DNA of 64,000 nucleotides. Origin: Choanephora cucurbitarum (taxonomy: Eukaryota > Mucoromycota > Mucoromycetes > Mucorales > Choanephoraceae). Below, in pieces: positions 37,677 to 49,277 of the stretch. Every line of letters starts with the position of its first letter. Positions within the stretch are counted from its first letter, which is position 1. The position numbers were made by a program, and so were the translations under genes. The notes under the pieces were generated by a model that saw only the letters and a program-made list of their open reading frames with translations, was not told the origin of the DNA and ran no database searches. Location: assembly GCA_025331435.1 (NCBI GenBank), contig JAIWNI010000014.1, positions 372,001 through 436,000 on the forward strand, written 5' to 3'.

Positions 37677-38084
37677 GTCATTTACTCCAAGCACTCTTCA
37701 TTATTAGACTATCCAAAAAAATATCATTTCTTCTCATAATAAAATTTACATTCTAATATCTACATACAACATTTTCGTTTCAATGAGAAAAAAAATACCG
37801 AGGGTTAGTTGGCTTAAACAGGTTTATTGTCTTTTTGAGTATGACAATACGCTTACTGGTCCAAAGTAGGATGCAAGCATAGACCATTCTCTACAAACAA
37901 AGTCTACAAGATCCGATCTTTTAAGCAAAATGGATTTTTATTGGTTAATAGGATTTATGCGTTAAAAAAAGGTGAATCAACTACTCTGCTGATTGTATTT
38001 TTTTTTCTTTCTGTTCTTTCTATGTTGGTTGAAAATATGTATAAGCGCACAAGCAAGACTTTTCATCGAGAGGTATTAGTGGCT
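37677..38084. other. Convergent 3' flanks
   Basis: AT-rich spacer between the SSI-like gene and the COA4-like gene, which converge. Nothing else seen. Confidence 0.5.
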
Positions 38085-38318
38085 CTATATATCTATATGC
38101 TTTGATGAAGCAAGCAGTTCTTGACTACCAGCATTTTTAGAATTTTTTGTAAAACATGCTCGAAAGGCTTTCATTTCTTCTTGACATAGACGCCAATCTC
38201 GTTTATCATAAAAGCATAGTTGAAGTGCCTCGTTTTCTTTGTAACAACCTGTTTTCTCAATTCTGGCATTGTATGGATCTTCCTCTTCTTCTTGTTTTGC
38301 TATATGATTTTCTGACAT
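38085..38318 (-). CDS. COA4: COA4-like twin CX9C mitochondrial protein
   Basis: A 77-residue intronless protein of the mitochondrial intermembrane space, likely helping cytochrome c oxidase assembly. The twin CX9C pattern is exact: CYKENEALQLC and CQEEMKAFRAC, joined by FYDKRDWRL. An acidic N-terminus (KQEEEEDPYNARIEKTG) precedes it, as in COA4/CHCHD8, including the RI-x-x-TGC lead-in. Such proteins enter through the MIA40 disulfide relay and need no cleavable presequence; none is visible. Other small CHCH proteins are possible, but the TGC(Y)xEN start favours COA4. Confidence 0.85.
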   Translation of the reverse strand: MSENHIAKQEEEEDPYNARIEKTGCYKENEALQLCFYDKRDWRLCQEEMKAFRACFTKNSKNAGSQELLASSKHIDI

Positions 38319-38459
38319 GATAAAAATATAAAAAATAAAAAAGGAAGAATAAATTCATGCCTTTTTTAAAAAAAAAAGAAAGAAGGGGGGGGTGCATTGA
38401 AATTTCCCTACCCCCCAACATACAGTGTGAACGGAAATAAGCTGCGGATTTATAAACTC

Positions 38460-38990
38460 CGCGATTTGATTATGCAACTCATTGTTCTTTGTTTTAAAAA
38501 GAGCACTTCTACAGTCATTTCCCTTCTTTATCTTTTCGAACATAATTATGGTAGATTAGCCAGCGCTTTTGTCTATCAAAGTAACATTGCTCAGATCGCC
38601 AGAGATCTTGACCTTCTTGAATCAACTGTACAATCAGCTCAGCAAACAAAGACCACTCTTCCTAAAACTTCAAGTGAGAGAAAGAGACTTCTTTCTAAAA
38701 CTGATTTGAATACGATTGACACGAGCATTCGTCGCTGACCTACTGAATCAATTAGGGCTCAGTATCGTCACTTTTCGAATTCTGGTAAGAAGGTTGTTGT
38801 AGTAGCAAATAACCTATCTCAATTTTTCACTTAGTACAATGATATTGGTTTTCTTATGAATAGCCAACAAACTTTCATTTCTATTTCGTCTGCTTTTTAA
38901 AGCCCTAGTTTGGATATTATCTTTATGTTATAAGGAGCACTATCTTATGTTGGGCAACTATTTTTTGGTAAACAGTGTATATCTTATTTG
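38460..38990 (+). pseudogene. Tc1-like transposase N-terminal relic
   Basis: The frame around 38540-38738 reads IAQIARDLDLLESTVQ... then KTSSERKRLLSKTDLNTIDTSIRR, resembling the helix-turn-helix and the G-R-x-R-K-L-S...D-x-x-x-I-x-R block of Tc1-type transposases. After a TGA at 38736-38738 the same frame continues PTESIRAQYRHF. The catalytic domain is missing. Confidence is limited because only the DNA-binding half is visible. Confidence 0.4.
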
Positions 38991-38999
38991 GAGACTAGT

Positions 39000-40190
39000 C
39001 ACTTAATACAATTATAGGAAGTTCATCCGCCAGAAATCTATGACTGCTGAGAAAGCTTTGAAAAGTTGCCCCTTAGCACCATTGCTCCTGATCAAAGACA
39101 CAGTGATAATGATAACGCCACAGAGGCTGCAAGGCTGTATCCAATACCAAAAGAGCGATGACAGGGAGAGTCTCGTTGGAATCATTTCTGAGGCTAAGAA
39201 GAGCAGTCCAGTCAGAAAGAGCTGTAGGGAAAACCTCCCTCAAGTTGGAGATGGCAAGTAACCGAGTCCAATATTGCTACTTAAAGGGGCACTCAACAAA
39301 AAGATGGAAAACGGTCTCAGGGAAGAGATAGCTAAGCGGATAAAAAGATGTGGTTACTCGTAAAACCCTTCAGCTGTAAAGCTCTGAGGCATTGGCTACA
39401 CAATCATGCAAAGCTAGTCGAGGAGAGTCTGAGAGGAGCAGGAACCAAAAGCAGGATTCGTGTATGGACCACTTGCCTATCCTTTGCCCACCACCGACGT
39501 AACTGACCCGAAGTAACATCAAAGATAGCTCTTAGACTCCCGCAGCCAACATCTATTAACCAATCTGGCATAGAAGGGAGATATCTGTTAGATTCAGTTG
39601 AAAAAGGCAAGCCACCGGTACGTCTGAGCTTAGAGGCAGCAGTCTATACTGATTTTTTATCGAGGGTGTAATACGCAGGCCACAGTATCAGTAGGACTTG
39701 GTAAAAAGATGGTACCAAAGAGATGTAGGAGCGAATGACAAGAAGATCGAATGAAAGCTATATTGGATCCTAAGACATCCATCTGATTATCGAAACATAG
39801 TAAATCAGACACCAAATAGTGACTAGGAATTCGTGGCAACGGTAGCAAAGATGTAGAATGCTTTATTACGACCAAGGACAAAGGAAGGTCTAACAGCCAA
39901 GTAAGGGACCAGGATTTACACAAGCTCAGAGCAGGAAGCGATCAACTAGTTTGAGAAGTGCATCATGGGCGGACAGGACTTGATGAAAGGTTTAAAAATA
40001 CTTGGCTCAAGCAAGATAGGCAGAATCGATGCATGACCAGTATTGATTTGGAAAAACCACAAAAGCCAAGGGGTCAAAAAGTCGTCATCCTCTGGATCGT
40101 CATCCAAAAGCTTGAAATAGATAAATTGTAAGGCTAGGGCCTGTCGGACAACTATAAGTCTGGTGCTCATTATTTTCAAACAAGCAAAAC
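39000..40190 (-). mobile_element. Relic of LINE 3' region
   Basis: Minus-strand fragments in several frames match, by eye, the C-terminal part of the LINE at 55.6-60.7 kb. FLTPWLLWFFQINTGHASIL (about 40065-40006) parallels FLSPWLVHWFRIHTGLVSLL of that element, followed in both by a Lys-Pro/Phe-x-x-F-K stretch and a Pro-Pro-rich segment. Later pieces parallel the LISDFLLW and HPSATNEF regions. Many stops; no reverse transcriptase core remains, so this is an old 5'-truncated insertion. Confidence 0.62.
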
Positions 40191-40409
40191 TCCTTTGCCT
40201 AAACTACAATACTACATTGTAAGCAGTCTTTCGCTGTGTAATAGTGATGATATTGCGGACACATCAAGATGATACCATTTCTCAGCTACCAATCAAAAAT
40301 TCATTCTCTCATACCAGAAAACTATTAGCATCAGTGCTGACAGTAAATAGTAAGATCGACCAACAATAGATATTTGTAGCTGCGATGTTAGAATATTCAC
40401 ATTTTTTTA

Positions 40410-40505
40410 TCTCATACAAACATCATAACATCACAGGTAAATCATCATATACTTATCATTATGAATAACAATAAAAGATCTCATACCAATATCATAACAT
40501 CACAG
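40410..40505 (+). repeat. Pair of 27-bp direct repeats
   Basis: 40410-40436 and 40479-40505 are the same 27-mer with two substitutions (TCTCATAC.AA.ATCATAACATCACAG), start to start 69 bp apart. They lie 150 bp before the hairpin at 40655. Possibly target-site or terminal-repeat remains of a mobile element. Confidence 0.6.
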
Positions 40506-40654
40506 ATTCCCTCTCCCTCTATAAATCAGATTCAATATTCCAACTAGTATATCCTGATTATTTTAAGGTTTTATTGATCGCTTTGCAAATAGCTTTGGGT
40601 CGCACGAGCTTCAAATCGCAGGCGTGTAGCTTAGATTAAAGAAGACATCAATAT

Positions 40655-40871
40655 AGAGATATATGTCAAAAGTTTCACCCCAAAATTTAACCATAATTGA
40701 CAGCCATTCTACCAGAAATAAACTTGAATCAATCAGAATGTCGTAGTATGCTTGGGAAGAAAAAGAGCTTTCAAGCATACTACGACATTCTGATTGATTC
40801 AAGTTTATTTCTGGTAGAATGGCTGTCAATTATGGTTAAATTTTGGGGTGAAACTTTTGACATATATCTCT
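40655..40871. repeat. Perfect inverted repeat, 100-bp arms, 17-bp loop
   Basis: Arms 40655-40754 and 40772-40871 are reverse complements with no mismatch seen; the loop is GGAAGAAAAAGAGCTTT-like and purine rich. Both strands therefore encode the same peptides, for example MTAILPEINLNQSECRSML. It would fold into a long RNA hairpin if transcribed. No protein function is evident. Confidence 0.9.
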
Positions 40872-40899
40872 TTCTTCGTCATCGATCAAAGACTCAAGG

Positions 40900-41073
40900 A
40901 TTGAATGATAATCATGACAACATTCACACCAGGCGACAATATATAAATGCATTCCGATAAGCAGCAAACTATTTTTTTTGTCTTTTCTTCTTGATCTATT
41001 CATTCTATTATCCATTAATTCCAATTACTGTTAATTATAAATTTGTTACTTTTACGCTATATACTGTTCTGCT
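40900..41073 (+). repeat. 5' flank homologous to the giant inverted-repeat arms
   Basis: From about 40909 the sequence follows that of the left arm from about 51542 (ATCATGACAA.ATTCA..CC, AGGCGACAA, AAATGCATTCCGATAA, then a T-run and TCTTTTCTTCTTGATCTATT). Several indels separate the copies. It marks the start of a third, older copy of the repeat unit. Confidence 0.75.
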
Positions 41074-42417
41074 ATATCTACTGTAAGATGTTGTCTGTTA
41101 TTGCATAAATTATTTTGTCTATATGTCAAAGAACATTCTGATCTAATTTCTTTTTTTTTGATAGCTTAATTGCTCAAAAGAAACAAAAGTAAGTTTTTAA
41201 TTGCGTTTCAATTTCTAAAAAAAACAGATCTGGCTAATTTGCACTTTCATCTAGTCTATCACGTAAATATTGAAGATACAAAAAGGATAGCTCTTGACAT
41301 GTATTTATCTTAACCTTTCCTTTCCCTCTTCAGCATCGCATCATCTTCAAAGCGATTGTTCTCTCAAACATTCAAGAAGTAACTGTCATACTGTAAGAAG
41401 AGCATTGTGTAACAGATTAAACTCATGTAATTTGATAGATTGAATGAATTCGAGTTACCTGAGTTCTCTGGAGCTCCATTTGTTGTTGACCATGTTGGCA
41501 TCAACGCTTCTTTGAAGAATATGAAAGAAGAAGCTTACGCTGAATTGAAGAACGATGAGTACCGTGACCACTGTACTCAAATGCCCAAGGACATTGCCAA
41601 GCTCTTGTATGTGTCGTCTTATTTACAGTCAGTTGCATTGAATCTATCTCACAATACTAATTTCTTTTTTTTTTTTTGATAGGGCGTTGGCAGATGTCGT
41701 GAAAATCGATCTGGTAGTTGACTCAGCTTACGATAACTACTTCAACGGTGGCACCTTGTCCAAGATTGGCAAGAGATACAAGAGATACAAGAAGACTTGG
41801 AAGATAAGCTGAGCAAGATGAGGTTGAACCAAACCAACCCTGTAGTCATGAGATTGCTAATCCTGTAAGTACATATAAGAATTAATCATTTGTTATTTCT
41901 GACTGACACTCTTCTATCTCTTTCACTATCTAGGGCTGATGAGTTGATTGTTAAAGAAAAAAAGATCGGAGAAATGCAGCTTTAGACATCTCTTGTCCAT
42001 AGCCTGATGAAGGCTATGTTCAAAATAAGCAAAGATCATGATGCCTATGCGTAAGTCTTTGTAGCCCGTTTTAATTTGTTAAAAAAAAACTTACACATTT
42101 TTTCCTTATAGATCAAACTTGGTCTTTGATAAAGATGATAAAATTTTGAAGAACTGCCGCCCAGACTACCTTGTTGAAGTCAAGGACATTCAAAAAAAAA
42201 CGCTGTCGGCGAAGTGAGGCCTTCGGACACAAGCGAGGTCGATGTTGAGTGGGACGTGCTTCCTTTGGGTATCTTTGGACGCCAAATCTTGGGCAGTGGT
42301 GGCTTTGATGCTGTCGTATGCTTCCGAGTAGTTGAAAACCAACTCAAGTTCTATGTCATGACCAAAGCAAAGATTGTCTTCCTTATGAAACATACCATGG
42401 GCTTCAATTCTGAATAA
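41074..42417 (+). pseudogene. Decayed third copy of the PD-(D/E)XK-like gene
   Basis: Homologous, exon by exon, to the intact gene at 51724-53411. The equivalent of its ATG is ATA at 41074. A deletion fuses the regions of exons 6 and 7 near 41790 and gives an early TGA. A TAG at about 41983 replaces a Gln codon of exon 8. An A-run near 42191-42199 shifts frame inside the EVK motif region. The 3' end is lost: at about 42403 the sequence turns into a MITE fragment. The splice sites and a conserved 8-nt exon-like block (TCTATCAC) are retained. Confidence 0.85.
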
Positions 42418-42522
42418 ACCTTTGAAATAATTTTGATCTCTTTAAGATTTCGTCTCATTCAATCATTTGCACTTTGAACTCAGAATTTGAAATTTTCAAG
42501 AAAATAGATTCAAGATTTATTC
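42403..42522. mobile_element. Shortened copy of the 34.0-kb MITE
   Basis: TTCTGAATAAA..TTGAAATAATTTT at the left, CTCATTCAATCATTTGCACTTT in the middle and TTCAAGATTTATTCA at the right match, in the same order, the ends and right half of the MITE at 34032-34353, with an internal deletion and loss of the outermost GGGGG ends. It lies exactly where the pseudogene loses similarity to its intact paralogue. Confidence 0.7.
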
Positions 42523-43200
42523 ACTTTGTTGTGAGCAGCCAATCGATCAGCAATTAAATCTATTCTATTTGGAATTGAGTAGTAATTTCTAAAAATCTAA
42601 AGTTACTTCCAAACCACCTTCTGGCAACTTCCACAGAAACAATAAAAGTATATAAATATCAAGTTATAGAACAAATAAAGAACATTATCTATTTACACAG
42701 AACAATAAGCTGTCTTATATTTTCTTGTGACTCTAATCTCTCTCGTCAATTAAACCTAAGTTGTCCTATTCAGCTTAGCCTTTGAAATCTATCTACTCTG
42801 CAGTGACTTCTTTAATTTAGAGTGATAATGGCTTTATTCATGTTAAAAAGATATAAGATAATAGTACATATAAGTATGGATAATGGTAGTTTGCTTTTTT
42901 GTAATTCTGCTGATACTCGTTATAGTATGCTCGAAAGTATGAAACAAAGAGGAAGAGCAAAAAGTAATAAATGTAGTGCTGCCTTAAGTGTCAGTCAGAG
43001 CAGTGTAACCATAGTACAAAAAAAAGGAAGTCAATTTGTATGTGTCCATATCTCACCTTCATTGCGATAATAAAATTAACGAGAATGAAGTAATGGTGCT
43101 AATCTTATTGACCTTCACTACGGTACGGTGCGCTGCGCTTTTTGAAAAAGCAATTCTGTTGATATGTATAAGGATAATAAGTCTATAGAAAGTAAAAATA
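42523..43200. other. Spacer and Helitron-2 3' flank
   Basis: AT-rich. An 82-codon plus-strand frame at 42822-43070 has no family character. At about 43110-43140 a GC-rich patch holds, on the minus strand, AGCGCAGCG and GTGAAGGTC, both also present in the 3' region of Helitron 1. Confidence 0.45.
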
Positions 43201-46200
43201 TTAAATGAAAACTTCTTTGTATACGACATTTCTTGTATGTTTTTTTGCATATTGTGCTGGAATGGAGTTCGATTTGCCAATGAAAATTTTGATAGACTGT
43301 TTTTGTCTTACTCGTGAAAGAGCAACACACAACTGGCCATGGCTCCAAATAGATTTTGGTAAATACAATCCAGCTCAATTGAGGGTTTCTCCTTGGGCTT
43401 TGTCAATTGTCATGGCAAAAGCAAGTCTAATTGGAAATTGAATTCGCTGAATTTGCATAGCATCAGTTTCAGAAGAAAAGAGATTTATCTTTGGAATGCA
43501 TACAGCTGATCCAGCAAATGCGCCTGTTTCGATAATAGCTTCAATTAAGTTTCGCATTAATGACTTGACAATGAGTCTTGTACCATTACATAAGCCATTC
43601 AGAGCATCAAGGTTCCTTAGAAGCATGATAGGTGCTCCGACTTTTAAAATGAGTACATGAGGAGACAATGCACCAGATTCAATTACATTCAGGACTTTCA
43701 TAGAATGTTCTAATCATTGTTGAAGATCCAAGGTCTCATCAGCACTGTAATAAATGACTGGCTCACCTGGAAGTTTTTTAATCAATAAACGATTGATTTC
43801 AGCAACATGCACATTGATAGGCGTTAATATAGCAGAACTAATCAAATATGATGTATCATTTCCAATCCTCAAGTCCGGGTTAAATAGCTCTGGGTATATA
43901 GCAGAAAGAAGATTCAGAAGATTATCTCCAGGTATGAGCATGGAATCCAGCAGTTTGACAAAGTCAGTATCTGTGGGAAAGAAGTTTGGATAAACTTGTA
44001 CTCGAAGAGTTTCTGCTGAGCCATTACCAATATCCAAAAGCATATTAGCAAATTGTTCAACTTCGAGAGACAAAGATGGATTATTGCTATTTTGAGCTTG
44101 TTGAACACGCATGTTGAATCGAACCTTTTTTACTGTGAAGGAAGCCCAGAGAAAAGATCGGTTGATGCATGCATTGACAACGTCTGATCTACTGCCTTTA
44201 AGAATCGCAGGGAGTACTTGACGAAAGTCACTACCGAAAACCATCAATCTGCCACCAAATGGTAGTGATTCAAGCTCCCTATTTTGAGTACCAAAAATAT
44301 CTTTGAATGTTCGATCGACTGTTTCAAGAGTAGACTTGTTGATCATTGAAGACTCATCCCAAATGATTATTTTGGTCTTCCTCAATAATTGAGCTTGCAT
44401 AGAGGATGGTGTGATTCCACACATTGTAGTAGAGGAAGTTTCCAGAGGTATTTTGAACATGGAATTAGCTGTCCTGCCACCTGCCATCAGTAATGCAGCT
44501 GTGCCACTGGATGCAACAGCCAAAGCAAATCCATCATGACCAGATCGTGCTGCTTTCAAAAGTGTGTTAAAAAGGTAGGTTTTGCCCGTACCTCCAGGTC
44601 CATCAACAAAAAAAAGTCTAGGAAACTCAGTTGAGTTACAGCCATCTCTTTCAACGCATTGCATGATTGCTTGATAAATCTCAAGTTGATCAGAACTAAA
44701 ACTTGCTACATCTTCAAGATAGGTTGTCTGTCTTGCAATAGTATTCAATCGAAGTTGTTCTTGGATCAGACTATTAGGAGCAGAATAGCTAGGATCAGGA
44801 ATAGGTAATTGAAATTGCCCATATGATTGTAAGCTCGAGCCATGATGACTTGTTAAAATACTTTCAATATCTAAAAGTGCACGGTCAAAAGATGAATCAT
44901 TGATATCATTTAGCACTGGATCGAATGAAGAGTCATTCTGTAGTTGATAAAGATAGTCTTCCGAGAGCTTGTCTTTAAAATCTAACCAAAGCTGGTATGG
45001 ATCAGCAGGATCGCAGAACACCAAGACAATGCAAAAAAGCTTGCGAAGAGATACAGGTGTCTGCGTATGAGCAGCTTCATCTAAACATTGCTTCCATTAG
45101 TTGTCTGATGCAAGCAGACCTAGAGCTCTAGCAGCAGCTTGAAACGTTGGATGGCATATGCCATTAACTGTTCTCAAGTGAGCAAAAGAGGTGGCCCCAG
45201 CAACATGGTACAACAGCATACGAAGATGATAGAGTTCTGACCTTTTGGGAGACACAGAATAAACTCTACCAATAGTTGCACCAAAACCACGTTGTCTTTT
45301 TGCCCATTTTCTTGGCTTTACAGATGTGTGCCACACATACTGCTCAGGGAAGTTGGGGTACAAAATAGACCTTGCTTCGGGATCGTTTTGGTTTGTTTTA
45401 AACCAACTGGTCAAAATTGTATCTTGTTCAGAGGCTTGCATTAGTACAGCGTTGATGTCATCATCTTCGTTGAAGTACACAGACTCCTCCCTTTCAAGAT
45501 GTATAGCCAGTCTTTGGTGTGCAGGGAATTCCTTTTGCATTGGAAAGGAGAATAGTCTCCAGCAATCCTCAGGAGCAGAGACATACCTGGCATCGATAAA
45601 AGAGCGGACTTCATCATTTTGCTCAACAGACAATGAGGCTTGATCATGGCCTTTGTAGACATACTTATAGACATACTTACAGACATATTTGACGCTGTTG
45701 ATTGATGAACGCATTTCAACATTTATATGAGCATCATATTTTGTAGCAAGATAAAGGTTGTGAGGTACAATCCAACGATTGTCAATGTTATATGTATGTC
45801 TGTTTATAGTCTTTGGGATTATGAGCCATTGTTTCTCCTTCTATATACAGGATAGCCACCGTTAATGTTAGCAGTTGTCTCAGTGGAAAAGGCTTTGGGA
45901 TACTTTTTGGTACACCCATGCGCAATATCCATACAAACAGCCTGTGTGTTAATTATTCCACATGGTCCATAAATCATGTGTTTTATCACTCTTTGGTAGG
46001 CCAAAGGGAAACGAATTGAATCTGGTATCTCAGCTGATACAACACTATCATACTCTTCTGCATTAAAGACTTATCCGAGGAATCAACGATTAACAAAATG
46101 TGAGCATGAGGAAGTTCAATAGTGTAGACAAATCCAACAGCTTTTCCCAAGACATTGTTTTTGGTGAGATCATCAAGTAATTCACGAAGCTTAATGTTGA

Positions 46201-47935
46201 AGACTCCGCTACAAAGATCAGGTCGATCAGATGTTTTTTTGACCAAACAAAAGTTCTCTTTGGATTTCAGGCCATTGAGGATTGCAGGTAAACGTGATGA
46301 AATAATTAGGCTTTCCAAAGCGTCTGACAATACTTAATACATCTTGATACAATTGTGCCATATGCCGAGGTCCACCGATAAAGCTGGATGGTAAGATTAC
46401 CTTTTTACCTAATCGTTCCCTTTCTTGTTGATTGGCTAGTTGCAAACCATCATTTAGATTGACAGCATCTTGTAGGCCTTGATACAGCTCACATATTAAA
46501 CTTTTTTGATTGTGGCGAATGTATAAGAGTCTATTTTGTTCCATTTTTGTATACATATCGACAATGTACTGGTGAAATAAGTTGCCGAAAAGATGTAACA
46601 AGTGACCATCAGAAGGTCTGTACATGAGTCTAAAGCTATAGAACTGCATGATCGTCATTTTTTCGTTGGATGAATTGCTTAAAGTAGTGATACTCCATCC
46701 ACGTTCTCCAAAGGGAAACAAAAGAACGTAATGCAAAGGATCGTAAAACTGATTTGACTCATTGACTCTTACAATAGAACTATCTTGTTATTGAATGACT
46801 ATATCTCGAGAAGTATTTGCAGCATTATCATCGTTGTCACCGCCAACAATTATGGCTACAATTTGAGAACCATTTGTAGGTCTATTATAGCGTCTACGAT
46901 CTGGTACGCCTTCAGCTCTAAAGACTAACTTCACATTTTCCATGATGATATGCCTTCGTCTTGACCAAGAGTATCGTTGTTACTTTGCTGTTCGGCAGCG
47001 ATCTGAGTCATGTTTTTGAAGATAGCAACAAAAGAGTTAGCTCGATGCATCATATTTTGAATTGCTAATAGAGTCGAACGGTCTACATTTTGTGCAATTG
47101 CATGTCGATTTTCCAATTCATGCTCAGTGTCAAAAATGTAGATCTGTGCAAACTTAGGGCTCAAATTATCAGAGGGAATAGCAGATCCGATCAAATGATA
47201 TGGACTGCCTTGAATTCGAAAAGTGTAAGAGCCAGTTCGACTATTAGCTAAGTTCAAATCAAGGTTTACACCAAAAGAAGTGAAACTTAAAGAGCTGTTG
47301 TACATTCTAATATTACTTCAAAACTCTTTGGAAGTACTATTGCTTCCCTTGAGAAGATCTGCAATTTCTGGTGGTGTAGGTTGCAAAGGACTTAAAATCG
47401 ACTCACCCTTACAACAACACAATTGAAACACAGGATGGATTTTGCTACTGCCAGAAGCCCTTTCCCTAATCCACGTCAAAGCACCACAACGATCGCAAAT
47501 ACAACTCATTGAACCACAATCAAATCTCATAGAAGGTACAGCACTTAAATCTCTTGCAACATTTCTAGTGTTTTGAGTGTTGAGAGGACAGAGTCTGCTG
47601 GTTCGTCTTAAATGACCTTCCATTCCACAGTTGGCACAAACTTCGACAGCAGAAGGTTGCCCACCGACTTCCATATCTTGAAAACGTGGATTCATTCTGC
47701 ATCCAGCAAAGGTTCGGCGAGAGTGTCCAGGCTCATTGCATGCAGAACAAACAACCACATCGTTCTGAGTCTGTTCTTGTAGAACCTCTTCCATTTGAAC
47801 ATCATCATCTACTTGATTGCGTGGGTTCATTCGACAAAATCGGTATGTTCTGCGAGAGTGACCCGATTCATTACATGCTGCACAGAAACAGTTGGCGAAT
47901 TGCTTATGTTTTTTTTTTTCTTTAAATCTGTCAAA
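43201..47935 (-). pseudogene. Decayed Helitron RepHel (Helitron 2)
   Basis: Minus-strand RepHel broken by stops and frame changes: a TGA near 43375, breaks at about 43702-43713, 45025-45096, 45715-46000, 46331, 46737-46930 and 47306-47317. Retained landmarks, N to C: three zinc-knuckle-like motifs (CAACNESGHSRRT, CSACNEPGHSRRT, CANCGMEGHLRRT), a CDRC..CCC cluster, ITFTCNPQWPEI, the HUH motif ELPHAHILLIV, Tyr residues in KYVYKYVYKG, Walker A GPGGTGKT, IIWDESSM, GSDFRQVLP, FAMTIDKAQGETL, and after the TGA GQLCVALSRVR ending NVVYKEVFI. Helitron 1 ends with the related NVVYKEALQV. Helicase ORF 43714-45024 is the longest surviving block. Cannot be autonomous as it stands. Confidence 0.92.
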
Positions 47936-49277
47936 ATTTCAATAATCAAATAACAGTAAGGGACTGAAATCCAAAGCTATGGTATTTATTGTTGAAAGAG
48001 TGAGAAACCAATTCCAAAAGAGTAACAAAATCAGTAAGATTGTTGAATAAATTGAAACTTGATGACTGTTTTTTTAGGACGCTTTATCTTTTTATTATAT
48101 TAACTGATTACTTAGATTAATAGCTATACTAAGCGGCACACTCAAGCTATATGAAGTGCTAGATATACGGAAGATTCTGAATCCATTTAAGTTTGGACAG
48201 CTTATATTCTTTTATATATTTAAACTCTACGTAAACAGGTTTGAGTACACAGGTTTTAATTGCCTTCATCAAAAAGAGATTGCTTCAATTAAACTCAACA
48301 CCACCAGAGGTTTTGGAATTTAAAAAGGAAAATTAGCATTTTAGACGGTGGTCATTGGCTGAAAGCGTGGAAGTTCTCCTGTGCGGTAGCTAAAAACCAT
48401 GAAGCAGAGAATCATTCGCTGTAATTTTGGGATTACTCACAAGTTCTGAAACAAAATTAAAATAAACCCTCTCAGTAATTGAGAATATTCAAACGGAATC
48501 TTATTGGACTTGGAGTAGGGTGGGAGGGTGCACGCTAGTGCTATTCTATGTGCATCCTAGGTGAGTGGACTTAGCAATTAGAATTTATTTTTATTTTTCT
48601 TTTGCATGCCTTTTTTTTCTAATGGTCAAAGAACTACCACCTGCTCATCTTCTTTATTAAACCTCCTGCTCTCTTCAGTCTTTTAGAAGCATATTGGGTA
48701 TGAGACAACTATATTCTCTCTTTATTGCTCACTAATTTTAGTTAACGCTAGAACAGAAAGTCAAGATAAGAGGTTACATTAAGTCATCTACTATTGCATG
48801 CTACAAGAAAAAAGCTGTCTAACAAGATCTTTTATTTCGCTAGGATACACTAATAGAGTCGCACATACAGTAGCTTAAACCGAACTGCTTTCTATCTGTA
48901 AGTATTGTTCTATTGCTGTGTATCTATCATAAATCACCACAATTACTTATACTTTTCATGATCAATTTAGGTAGGCCAAGCACTTGATAGTCTATGGTTC
49001 ACTTAGTTACAATACTGCCAGTTAAATCCAATAAAATTATTTTATTATACATTTTGCATAAAATTCTGAAAATAAAAAAATAAACCGGAAAAGGCAACTA
49101 TTTTGAGTTCGAAAAATTCGTCGGTGTTGCAATCGAAAAACTCTGGTGGTGATGGATAATTAGATTTCCGACAAAGTGGCTGAGTTAGGACTCACGACAA
49201 ACATAATGTGACTTGCCTTGCAAGCAATCAATAAATAGACAAAAAAAAGAGGGCTAACAACAGGTTGGACTTAACAT
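47936..49277. other. No gene recognised
   Basis: AT-rich DNA upstream of Helitron 2. No protein family or RNA gene was recognised on either strand. The 5' end of Helitron 2 may lie at the left end. Confidence 0.45.

Noticed and set aside
40611..40960. Matching plus and minus open frames of 72 and 87 codons
   Set aside because: Identical peptides arise because the DNA is a perfect inverted repeat; no protein evidence.
42822..43070. 82-codon plus-strand frame
   Set aside because: No family resemblance, signal or conserved start; lies in Helitron flank DNA.
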